Shown here: in pieces, positions 1 to 6,945 of the stretch
Position numbering within the stretch: position 1 is the stretch's first letter
Layout of the letters: each line of letters begins with the position of its first letter
Assembly: GCA_003161755.1 (NCBI GenBank)
Contig: PMNP01000246.1
Location: 14,330-22,462 of the forward strand
Direction: 5' to 3'
Source of the DNA: Ignavibacteriota bacterium
Lineage (GTDB): Bacteria > Bacteroidota > UBA10030 > UBA6906
DNA length: 8,133 nucleotides
Program-made: the position numbers and the translations under genes
The notes under the pieces: model-generated
What the model was told of the DNA's origin: nothing
What the model saw: the letters and a program-made list of their open reading frames with translations, nothing else
The model's database searches: none

Positions 1-63
1 GTTGCGCAACGTACGGTGACGATAAGACAGGATGAGTCCATCGAAGAGAATTTCACCCACTGA
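1..63 (+). CDS. 3' end of an unidentified upstream gene (partial)
   Basis: Reading from base 1, this is the only plus frame that stays open, giving 20 codons ending in ...DESIEENFTH and a TGA stop at 61-63. The stop overlaps the next ATG as TGATG, the same arrangement seen at the following gene junction, which is the main reason to treat it as a true gene end. The other two plus frames close within the first 33 bases. Too little is present to name a product. The overlap implies it belongs to the same operon as the barrel protein, kinase and regulator downstream. Confidence 0.5.
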   Translation, partial: VAQRTVTIRQDESIEENFTH

Positions 64-1190
64 TGACCAGCATGAGGAAAGTCAGAAGAATCGTGTCGGC
101 AATGCTCCTGCTACTTCCCGTTACCGGAGGGGCTCAGGTGTTTCTGAGTGGACAGAGCGCTGCTGATTTCGTAAAAAGCTCCCCCGATGAAACACAACTT
201 GCTGTCAATGGTGGAAGGCCGACCTTTGGATGGCAATCGCACCTCTTTGTGGACGGGATGGTGAACGAAAACGTTGGTGCGCTGGTCAACATCAGAGTCA
301 CCAACACTCAGACGGTCATTGTTGATTACGCTGCTATCAAGTTGACCAATCTAACGCCGCTTCAACTCTCTTTTCAGGCAGGAAAATTTGATCTTCCGTT
401 CGGCAACCTTGCTGATCGTCGCTTCCCGAGGAACAACCCCTTGTATGGCATCCCCCTCATCTACACCTATGCCACATCACTGAAGAACTACGTGATGACC
501 CGTGCCGAATTACTTTCCTTGAGGGGGCGTGGCGCAGGCATGCCGCTGCTTGACAACGGCATCTACGCTGATGGAGCCATGGTCTTCGGCTCATGGGGAA
601 TTCTGGATTACGCGGCTGCAGTTTCAGCAGGGACCGTCAGCACTGCCTCCTACAGCGGCGCAAATGTCAACAGCGACCTGACAAAAACGTTCCGGGTTGC
701 GCTTACCCCGCTGACCGGACTCGTGATTGGTGCAGGATATTCTTGGGGTGCGTACCTCGCCGAATCGGACTATGTCCCGGCGTGGCTGTCAAACGTCAAT
801 GAGTATCAGCAACGGACCGCTGAAATGGATTTTAAATTCAGTCGTGGACATGCCGTAGTGGATGGCGAAGGGGTCTACAATGTCTGGGAAGCCCCGTTTC
901 AGAGCGGCGATCAAAACCTGTCCGCATTTGGATACACTCTCGAAGGAAAATACACTCTGTTCCCCCGGTTCTACGCGGCGCTCAGGGTAAGCGGTCTTCG
1001 GTTTGGATTGATCGACACGGGAAGCGAATTGGATCGGTGGGACTACAACGTGAACGAGTGGGAGGGGGGAATTGGATATTTCCTGTACAAGGATGTGCTC
1101 CTGAAATTCGTCAGACGCGAGACCAGAACGTACGGCGGCTCGCGTCCCCGAGACGGTCTCACTGCGGTTCAACTTGTCGTGGCCTACTGA
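63..1190 (+). CDS. Porin-like outer-membrane beta-barrel protein
   Basis: A 375-residue exported protein, probably an outer-membrane barrel that forms a channel or binds a ligand at the cell surface. Residues 4-24 form a signal peptide: basic MRKVRR, hydrophobic AMLLLLPV, and a likely cut after TGGA before Gln25. The mature part has no cysteine and is rich in alternating polar/hydrophobic stretches ending in aromatic residues, for example around residues 54-80, 85-114 (containing GKFDLPFG, a motif type seen in porins), 209-232, 252-275, 289-315 and 333-352. The C-terminus, TAVQLVVAY, has the alternating pattern and final aromatic residue typical of proteins inserted by the BAM machinery. ATG 63 is chosen because it overlaps the upstream stop; ATG 72 would also leave a complete signal peptide. 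No strong Shine-Dalgarno is seen. The substrate is unknown, and the resemblance to OprP-type porins is only general. Confidence 0.75.
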   Translation: MTSMRKVRRIVSAMLLLLPVTGGAQVFLSGQSAADFVKSSPDETQLAVNGGRPTFGWQSHLFVDGMVNENVGALVNIRVTNTQTVIVDYAAIKLTNLTPLQLSFQAGKFDLPFGNLADRRFPRNNPLYGIPLIYTYATSLKNYVMTRAELLSLRGRGAGMPLLDNGIYADGAMVFGSWGILDYAAAVSAGTVSTASYSGANVNSDLTKTFRVALTPLTGLVIGAGYSWGAYLAESDYVPAWLSNVNEYQQRTAEMDFKFSRGHAVVDGEGVYNVWEAPFQSGDQNLSAFGYTLEGKYTLFPRFYAALRVSGLRFGLIDTGSELDRWDYNVNEWEGGIGYFLYKDVLLKFVRRETRTYGGSRPRDGLTAVQLVVAY

Positions 1191-3025
1191 TGACGTTCCG
1201 CAACAAAATATTGTTCTCCATCTGGGGGGTGGTACTCAGTCTTCTCGTCATCACGTTCTTCCTTATCTATTACTGGACCCAGGATAGGGTCAACAAGACG
1301 TTTTCCGATGAGCTCCGAAGCGAATATTCCACAGTCTCGGTGTATGAAAAACTTCACGCGGAACAGCTTATCCGGGCGTGCATTGTCGTGGCGGAATCGC
1401 CAAGGCTTCGTGCCGTCGTGGAAATCGGAGATGTGAAGACCGCGCTCCAGTTAATGCAGGATCTGTATCAAACCACGCTGAGCCCTGTGTTCATGCTTAC
1501 CGACAAACACGGTAAGCCAATCGTCCAATTGTTGCATGGCCGGCAGGAGACATGGGATGTCTCCGGCGCACCTTCAGTCGATCAGGCGGTGAAGTTTGTC
1601 GCGTCATCGGATACCTGGGCGGTGTATGGGGAGGTGTTTAGGGTCGTCTCCGTGCCTATTGTTGTGGAAACAGAGCTACTGGGAACTCTGACTATCGGCT
1701 TTGCGATCAGTGAAGATGACATAGCCGCCCTCAAGCGTGCCACCAACAGCGATCTCCTGCTGGTAAACAAAGGCTCCACGATCCTTTCAACCCTCGATCC
1801 GATCACGTCTCACGCCCTTCTGCCAATTATTCACGGGCTCCGCTGGTCGAATCCGGGCGCGGGGATGGACAGTGCGGGAAGCGACATCAACGTGACGACT
1901 CCAGAGGAAACCTACGTTGGGAGATCCTACAGGCTTGATCAATCGATGAAGGCGGATTCCGGAGGCATCCGGTACCTCCTTGTGAAATCCATGACACGCG
2001 AAATGCAGCAATCGATGGCCTCGATCATGCAGACGTTTGGAATCGTTTCCCTGGTGTTCCTGGCACTGACAACGATCATCGGGCTGGTTATCTCTCACGG
2101 AATCACCCGACCGATACAGCATCTGGTCAAAGGCACCACTGCGATCAGTCAGGGCAACTACGGCTATGTGTTCCAGATCCATGGGAGGGATGAACTGAGC
2201 GTGCTTGCGCAGCGCTTCCAGGAGATGAGCCTCTCCCTGAAAGAGAAAATTACCCAGTTGGGAAAACTGAATCAGGATCTCCTGGAACGCAACAGTGATC
2301 TGGATGAAACTCTCCGCCAACTGCAGGCTGCGCAGGAAAACCTTGTCCGCAGTGAGCGTTTGGCGGCGACGGGGAAGCTTACTGCGCAACTGGCGCATGA
2401 AATTAACAATCCCATCCACAATATTCAGAGTTGTCTGAAAACCGCTCTTAATCGCCTTCCGGAGGAAACGAGAGGCCGCGATTTGATCGAGGTGGCATTC
2501 GACGAGGTCAACAGGCTCTCCCGGTTGACAGGACAAATGCTTGACCTGTATAGGGCTTCGATGGTAAAGGAAGATCTGAAACCGACTGATCTGAGAGAAG
2601 TGATCGAGAGCGTTGTGAACGTGACTCAGCAGGAATTGCAGGAGAGCGGGATAGCCCTGCATCTTCATATTGACCCCGACCTTCCCCACATTCCTGGTTC
2701 CCGGGACAAACTGCAGCAGGTGCTCATCAACCTTGTATCCAACGCTCGCGATGCGATGCCGCAAGGGGGTATCCTTGAGATTGCCGCCCTAAGACAGGGG
2801 CCGACTGTCAGAATGCAGGTTCGCGACAGTGGCGTCGGGATTCCCAAGGAAAACCTTAGCCGGGTCTTTGACGCATTCTTCACGACGAAGGGCAAAGTGA
2901 GCGGCGTTGGGCTTGGGCTTTCTGTCAGTTACGGCATCATTAGTCAGCACCGTGGTACAATCGAAGTAGCGAGCGAGGTCGGCCGAGGATCAACATTCAC
3001 GGTGGTTCTCCCGTACGAAGGATGA
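1190..3025 (+). CDS. Membrane sensor histidine kinase with periplasmic sensor domain
   Basis: A 611-residue inner-membrane kinase that autophosphorylates on His and passes the phosphate to the regulator encoded next. It has TM1 at residues 7-29, a periplasmic region of about 250 residues, TM2 at about 281-302, HAMP at about 302-355 (TRPIQHL start), a coiled coil at about 346-392, a HisKA domain with phospho-acceptor His403 in LAHEINNP, and an HATPase domain with N box NLVSNARDA (514-522), G1 DSGVGIP (546-552), F box FDAFFTTK (560-567) and G2 GVGLGLS (572-578). The periplasmic part, with a segment VSVPIVVETELLGTLTIGF near residues 153-171, resembles Cache-type sensor folds; this is a family-level inference. 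The start overlaps the barrel gene's stop (TGATG) with no good Shine-Dalgarno, so translation is probably coupled. The frame is open further upstream, to an ATG at 1037, but that part lies inside the barrel gene and would place 51 unrelated residues before TM1, so it was rejected. The ligand is unknown. Confidence 0.92.
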   Translation: MTFRNKILFSIWGVVLSLLVITFFLIYYWTQDRVNKTFSDELRSEYSTVSVYEKLHAEQLIRACIVVAESPRLRAVVEIGDVKTALQLMQDLYQTTLSPVFMLTDKHGKPIVQLLHGRQETWDVSGAPSVDQAVKFVASSDTWAVYGEVFRVVSVPIVVETELLGTLTIGFAISEDDIAALKRATNSDLLLVNKGSTILSTLDPITSHALLPIIHGLRWSNPGAGMDSAGSDINVTTPEETYVGRSYRLDQSMKADSGGIRYLLVKSMTREMQQSMASIMQTFGIVSLVFLALTTIIGLVISHGITRPIQHLVKGTTAISQGNYGYVFQIHGRDELSVLAQRFQEMSLSLKEKITQLGKLNQDLLERNSDLDETLRQLQAAQENLVRSERLAATGKLTAQLAHEINNPIHNIQSCLKTALNRLPEETRGRDLIEVAFDEVNRLSRLTGQMLDLYRASMVKEDLKPTDLREVIESVVNVTQQELQESGIALHLHIDPDLPHIPGSRDKLQQVLINLVSNARDAMPQGGILEIAALRQGPTVRMQVRDSGVGIPKENLSRVFDAFFTTKGKVSGVGLGLSVSYGIISQHRGTIEVASEVGRGSTFTVVLPYEG

Positions 3026-3026
3026 C

Positions 3027-4436
3027 ATGGCAGAAAAAAGAAAAAAGAAAATCCTGATTGCCGATGACGACTTTGCGTTTCGAGTGGCGACACTGGCGCT
3101 TCTGCAAGACCACGGATACTCGACAGGCGTTGCCGCAAACGGCGAGGAGGCAATGCTCAAACTCGCAGAACAACGATTCGACCTGGTGCTGTCGGATCTC
3201 GTCATGCCCGGGACGAACGGCATTCAACTCCTTCAACGAATCAAAAGCACCCGGCCTGAGATCGGCGTTATTATTCTCACCGGATTTGCGTCCATCGGAA
3301 CGGCAGTCGAGGCCATGAGGATGGGGGCGCGCGACTACGTGACGAAACCGTGTGGAAATGATGAACTACTGATCAAAGTGCAAAAAGCTCTGGACGAACA
3401 GCAGAAGGAGCAGGAACTCCTTGCCCTCCGGTCGGAAGTCCGGGAGATGTACACGTTTGGCAACATCATCGGCCAGAACAGTAAGATGCGTGAATTGTAC
3501 AAGTTGATCGAACAGGTTGCCGGCACAGATGTACCGGCGCTCATCCTGGGGGAGACAGGGACCGGAAAAGAACTTGTGGCAAAGGCTATCCACTACAACA
3601 GCGTCCGAAGAGATAAGCCTTTCGTCGTGATCAACTGCTCGGCTCTTTCAGAGACCCTGCTGGAGAGTGAACTCTTCGGCCACGAAAAAGGCGCGTTCAC
3701 GGGAGCCGACCGTCAGCGCATCGGCAAGTTCGAGGAGGCTGAGGGAGGAACGGTCTTTCTGGATGAGATCGGCGATGTACCGATGCACATTCAGACCAAA
3801 CTTCTTCGCGTGCTCCAGGAAAAGGAACTTCAGCGGGTAGGAGGAAATGAAGTGCTCCGGGTGGATAACAGAGTCGTTGCCGCGACAAACAGAGATTTGC
3901 CTGCGCTCATGGCAAACGGAAAATTCCGTGAGGATCTTTTCTATCGGCTTAATGTTTTTCCACTGTATCTTCCACCGCTAAGGGAAAGGCTCGACGATCT
4001 TCCGGTTCTGGTCGATCATCTTCTCAAAAAACATGCAGATCTCTCTCCGGCGGGAATCAAGAAACTCTCTTCGTCGGTAATTCCGGCAATGATGAATTAC
4101 TCGTGGAAAGGGAATATCAGGGAATTGGAGAACCTGGTAAAGCGCGCGATCATCAAATGCACGGGTGATACCATAACTTCCGTGGAACTTCCCACCGGTG
4201 ACCAGCCTCCCCTCGCCCAGGAAGGCGTGATTGCGCCAGAGGTCGATTCCTCGACTCCGTACAAGGAATACCTGTCGGCAATTGTCACGCATGCAGAGAA
4301 GACCTATCTCCTCCGCATGCTTCGACTCAACAAAGGAAACGTCAACCAGATTGCAAGAATGATGGACATCGACAGGAAAACTCTGTATCGAAAAATGACC
4401 GAATATGCTCTTGATCCGCAGGCCTTTCGCGCCTGA
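3027..4436 (+). CDS. NtrC-family sigma-54-dependent response regulator
   Basis: A 469-residue cytoplasmic transcription activator and the probable partner of the adjacent kinase. The receiver domain (about 8-122) has acidic residues Asp13-Asp14, phospho-acceptor Asp57 in LSDLVMPG, Thr85 and Lys107. The AAA+ domain (about 146-375) has Walker A GETGTGKE (175-182), an intact sigma-54 contact loop GAFTGA (222-227), Walker B VFLDEIGD (243-250) and [13 protein letters not shown] (301-313). The sensor II region reads WKGNIREL where WPGNxREL is usual. A Fis-type helix-turn-helix lies at about 437-457 ([12 protein letters not shown]...LYRKM). The domain order and length are standard. The start sits 1 nt after the kinase stop, with AAGGA at 3018-3022 as ribosome binding site. 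The early codons contain two A6 runs encoding a Lys-rich N-terminus. Target promoters are not identifiable, and no intrinsic terminator follows closely. Confidence 0.95.
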   Translation: MAEKRKKKILIADDDFAFRVATLALLQDHGYSTGVAANGEEAMLKLAEQRFDLVLSDLVMPGTNGIQLLQRIKSTRPEIGVIILTGFASIGTAVEAMRMGARDYVTKPCGNDELLIKVQKALDEQQKEQELLALRSEVREMYTFGNIIGQNSKMRELYKLIEQVAGTDVPALILGETGTGKELVAKAIHYNSVRRDKPFVVINCSALSETLLESELFGHEKGAFTGADRQRIGKFEEAEGGTVFLDEIGDVPMHIQTKLLRVLQEKELQRVGGNEVLRVDNRVVAATNRDLPALMANGKFREDLFYRLNVFPLYLPPLRERLDDLPVLVDHLLKKHADLSPAGIKKLSSSVIPAMMNYSWKGNIRELENLVKRAIIKCTGDTITSVELPTGDQPPLAQEGVIAPEVDSSTPYKEYLSAIVTHAEKTYLLRMLRLNKGNVNQIARMMDIDRKTLYRKMTEYALDPQAFRA

Positions 4437-4798
4437 ACCTGCCGGCAATAGGCATTCCCGTGGGCATGAGGTACCAATTCGTGACAATATTTGGAACCTT
4501 TGCCTCTTAGCCCATGTGTGCAAGCCAAGACGTATCAGGGACACCGCCTCTACCCTCTCCTCACCAATAGACCCTCGTAGTGACTCATAGCGGCATTTCG
4601 AGATCTCCTGTCACCTTGTTTCCTGTTTCTTTTGTGCTTGTTGCTCTTGCACAACGGAACCGGGTTCGGTGCGCAGGTGGGCGACATTACGAATCCCGCA
4701 CCAAAGAGTCGTTGTCTGCAGAGGCATGCAGAGCTTCCTGCTGAAACACAAGTTGCCGTCGAAGAGAAATGGATGTCCTCCTACGGCTACTGGAGGGG
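4437..4798. other. Intergenic tract without an intact gene
   Basis: No convincing gene, RNA or terminator is visible in these 362 bases. The only point of note is a plus-strand frame open from 4584 to its stop at 4800-4802. It encodes a hydrophobic stretch, FLFLLCLLLLHNGTGFGAQ, that looks like a signal peptide, then a short polar tail ending SSYGYWRG. It has no ATG or GTG start ahead of the hydrophobic part, only TTG codons, and its double TGA overlaps the ATGATG of the next remnant. It may be a decayed exported protein, or chance. A small inverted repeat, GAACC-G-GGTTC, lies at 4657-4667 and has no U-run after it. Confidence 0.4.
4792..4797 (+). promoter_or_regulatory. Shine-Dalgarno of the DUF1326-like remnant
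   Basis: GGAGGG lies directly ahead of the tandem start ATGATG at 4799-4804. The second ATG, at 4802, has the better spacing. This strong site argues that the short frame behind it was once a translated gene. Confidence 0.45.
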
Positions 4799-4994
4799 AT
4801 GATGACCGTTCGCGCAAGCATTGTTGGGCTTGCAATGTTGAGTGCGTTTGGGTTCCTCGCCTCGATGGGGGCATGTTGAAGAGCTCGCAGGAGGGAAATG
4901 GACGGCAAAGGGGACGTATGTGGAGGGGTGCACTTGCATGGGTGTTTGTCCATGCTCGTTGACGGGAGCAATTCCTATTTTAATCCGCACATGA
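4799..4994 (+). pseudogene. Degenerate 5' fragment of a secreted DUF1326-like protein
   Basis: The first frame encodes 26 residues beginning MMTVRASIVGLAMLSAFGF, a clear signal peptide, and stops at 4877-4879. If one G is removed from the GGGGG run at 4867-4871, the frame continues to the stop at 4992-4994. It then reads about 64 residues, including GKWTAKGTYVEGC and the Cys motif C-T-C-M-G-V-C-P-C (codons 4929-4955), followed by SLTG. From memory, DUF1326 proteins start their domain with a W-x-x-x-G-x-Y-x-E-x-C-x-C-x3-C-x-C pattern, often followed by LTG, and some are secreted. The rest of the domain (roughly another hundred residues in the family) is absent in all plus frames before the terminator. 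It is most likely a frameshifted and truncated relic. A sequencing error could explain the frameshift but not the missing C-terminal part. The assignment rests on one motif. Confidence 0.45.
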
Positions 4995-5038
4995 ACAGCA
5001 AGGGGACCATTTGAGGGTTTCTCGAGATTCGCATAAAC

Positions 5039-5065
5039 AGAAAGGGCTCCTTTCGGAGCCCTTCT
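5039..5065 (-). terminator. Intrinsic terminator of the hydrogenase operon
   Basis: A perfect 7-bp GC-rich stem, GGGCTCC (5044-5050) and GGAGCCC (5055-5061), extends by A-T pairs and a small bulge to about 5039/5065. Read on the minus strand it has a GAAA tetraloop and is followed by TTTCTGTTTAT, a U-rich tail. It starts about 36 bases after the hydrogenase stop codon. On the plus strand the following TTCTGCATTTAT is less U-rich, so any stop of plus-strand read-through is weaker and uncertain. Confidence 0.85.
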
Positions 5066-5101
5066 GCATTTATGGATCGAACCGCATATTATAAAGCAAA
5101 G

Positions 5102-6928
5102 CTATTGCGGAAGAGCATGACTGTGCTTCTTTTTCCTGGACCCATTGGTGTTCCAAACGAAGACCCCCCGCTTTTCATACGAGGTGTGAAGAAGGTGGTG
5201 CGACAGCTCACCGAGTGGCTCCTTCAGGAACTCCTTATAGAGAGCCGCGATTTGAGGATTCTCATGTGACTTCCGCAGGGGCTTATTGAGGTCCTCCTGG
5301 TAAATGGACTCTGCGCGTTTTCTTCGAATGTCCCAGGTTGTCGGGATCGGTTGTCCACCGCCGCCGAGACAACCGCCCGGACACGTCATCACTTCGATGA
5401 ACGCGTACGGCGACTCTCCCTTTTCCACTTGTTCAAAAAGCCGCCGAGCATTTTTTAACGTGTGGGCAACTGCCACCCGGACTTTCATCCCGTTGATGTC
5501 GACCTCAGCTTCCTTAATTCCATCCATTCCCCGCACGGCCGTGAAGTTGATATTCGGGAGTGCTGTTCCTGTGGCGACCTCATATGCCGTTCGGAGGGCT
5601 GCTTCCATCACTCCTCCCGTGGCTCCAAAAATCACCGCCGCTCCTGTTGATTCGCCAAGAGGACTATCAAACTCTTCCGAAGGGAGAGACGCAAAACGGA
5701 CACCGGACTCTTTCAACATCCGGGAGAGTTCTCTGGTGGTCAAAACGTAGTCGACATCAAAAAAGGCATCGTCATCAGACCAGCCCCGTTTGTCTTTCCA
5801 GTACTCAAAGGCGCTCTGCATCTCCGGCCTGCGTGCTTCATATTTCTTTGCCGTGCAGGGCATGATGGAAACGACAACGATTTTCCTTGGATCGATGCCA
5901 AGTTTAGCGGCGTAGTACGTCTTTGTCACCGAACCGAACATCTGTTGAGGCGACTTGCAGGTGGAGAGATGATCCAGCATGTTGGGGAAGAAGTGCTCCG
6001 CGAATTTGATCCACCCCGGTGAACATGATGTTACCATGGGGAGGACACCCTTGTTGGCAACTCGGTTGAGGAGCTCGTGTCCCTCCTCGAGTATGGTCAG
6101 GTCGGCTGTAAACTGCGTATCAAACACCTTGTTGAATCCAAGTCTGCGAAGGCCCGCGACCATCTGGCCTGTAACGAGACTGCCAGGATCCATGCCCATT
6201 GCCTCGCCAATTCCCACACGGATGGCTGGCGCCGTCTGCACAACGACGAACTTCTCCGGATCGCCGAGGATCTCAAAGACAGCATCGGTATCGTCGCGTT
6301 CAACAATGGCACCGGTTGGGCAGACGAGCGCACACTGTCCACAATTTGTGCACGCAACATTGCCAAGACCTTTTTCCATATAGGTGGAGATCTTTGTCCG
6401 GATGCCGCGCTTTGACAAATCAATTGCAGACACTGTCTGGACGTTGGTGCATACTGCCACGCACCTTCCGCAGAGTATACACTTGTTTGGATCCCGGACC
6501 AGAGAGGGAGAGGTTTCATCAAGGGGTTCTTCCTTCTTTGTCCTGACGAAGCGATGTTCCTTCACCCCCAGGTCGGCGGCAATTTCCTGAAGCTCACAGA
6601 TCTGATTGCGCAGACAGGACAAGCAGTCCTTCGGATGGTTGGCAAGCAGGAGTTCCACATTGGTTTTCCTTGCTTCCCTGATGCGCGAGGAATTGGTGGA
6701 GATCTCCATGCCATCGCGGACGCATGTGGAGCATGACCGCACGAGCGAGCGTGTTCCCTTGACCTCCACAACGCACACTCCACACGAGGCATTTCTGGCA
6801 ACGTCTTCGAGGTAGCACAAGGTCGGGATTGCTATGCCGGCGCGGAGGCAGGCATCGAGAATCGTTATACCCTGTGGAACCTGACAGGTGCTGCCGTTGA
6901 CATTAACACTCACCATAGTCGTTTCCAT
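5102..6928 (-). CDS. [FeFe] hydrogenase, multi-cluster catalytic subunit
   Basis: A 608-residue cytoplasmic-type enzyme that interconverts protons and H2 at an H-cluster, fed by a chain of iron-sulfur clusters. The order is a 2Fe-2S ferredoxin domain with Cys38, 49, 52 and 66; a His-Cys3 4Fe-4S site with His98, Cys102, 105 and 111; two 4Fe-4S sites at Cys150/153/156/160 and Cys193/196/199/203; then the H-cluster domain with TSCSPGW (Cys302), MPCTAKKYE (Cys358) and MTCPGGCLGGGGQP (Cys516, Cys520). All four H-cluster ligands are present. Ser303 replaces the second Cys of the common TSCCPxW form. The C-terminal small domain ends HHLLHTSYEKRG and then an unusual tail with KKKHSH. No signal peptide is seen. 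ATG 6928 is chosen for its AGAGGA site 8 nt upstream and its position 17 nt after the flavoprotein stop; ATG 6916 is possible. Domain layout and length match subunits of NAD(P)-linked hydrogenases (HndD/HydA type). Maturases are not in the window. Confidence 0.95.
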   Translation of the reverse strand: METTMVSVNVNGSTCQVPQGITILDACLRAGIAIPTLCYLEDVARNASCGVCVVEVKGTRSLVRSCSTCVRDGMEISTNSSRIREARKTNVELLLANHPKDCLSCLRNQICELQEIAADLGVKEHRFVRTKKEEPLDETSPSLVRDPNKCILCGRCVAVCTNVQTVSAIDLSKRGIRTKISTYMEKGLGNVACTNCGQCALVCPTGAIVERDDTDAVFEILGDPEKFVVVQTAPAIRVGIGEAMGMDPGSLVTGQMVAGLRRLGFNKVFDTQFTADLTILEEGHELLNRVANKGVLPMVTSCSPGWIKFAEHFFPNMLDHLSTCKSPQQMFGSVTKTYYAAKLGIDPRKIVVVSIMPCTAKKYEARRPEMQSAFEYWKDKRGWSDDDAFFDVDYVLTTRELSRMLKESGVRFASLPSEEFDSPLGESTGAAVIFGATGGVMEAALRTAYEVATGTALPNINFTAVRGMDGIKEAEVDINGMKVRVAVAHTLKNARRLFEQVEKGESPYAFIEVMTCPGGCLGGGGQPIPTTWDIRRKRAESIYQEDLNKPLRKSHENPQIAALYKEFLKEPLGELSHHLLHTSYEKRGVFVWNTNGSRKKKHSHALPQ

Positions 6929-6936
6929 GAAAGCGT

Positions 6937-6942
6937 TCCTCT
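6937..6942 (-). promoter_or_regulatory. Shine-Dalgarno that decides the hydrogenase start
   Basis: Minus-strand AGAGGA sits 8 nt before ATG 6928. The same frame is open further upstream to an ATG at 6973, but that start would overlap the flavoprotein gene by 28 bases and add 15 residues outside the ferredoxin domain. The site therefore supports 6928. Confidence 0.7.
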
Positions 6943-6945
6943 GTC

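Noticed and set aside
1787..2764. A 325-codon minus-strand open frame opposite the kinase
   Set aside because: It lies entirely antisense to the conserved kinase domains and its product has no recognisable motif; it is a shadow frame.
4442..4460. A GG-N10-GC match resembling a sigma-54 promoter on the minus strand (GGAATGCCTATTGC)
   Set aside because: It would fire into the antisense of the regulator's 3' end with no gene to drive; most likely chance.
4453..4472. Short inverted repeat just after the regulator stop (CATTCCC...GGGCATG)
   Set aside because: It has a mismatch, a loop of only about two bases and no U-run, so it does not qualify as a terminator.
4669..4962. A 97-codon plus-strand open frame in the intergenic region
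   Set aside because: Its product is Trp/Arg-rich with no recognisable domain, and it overlaps the signal-peptide and Cys-motif frames, which make better sense.
4611..4990. Minus-strand open frames of 67-94 codons across the intergenic region
   Set aside because: They overlap one another in different frames, have Pro/Ser/His-rich composition with no motif, and lie beyond the hydrogenase terminator.
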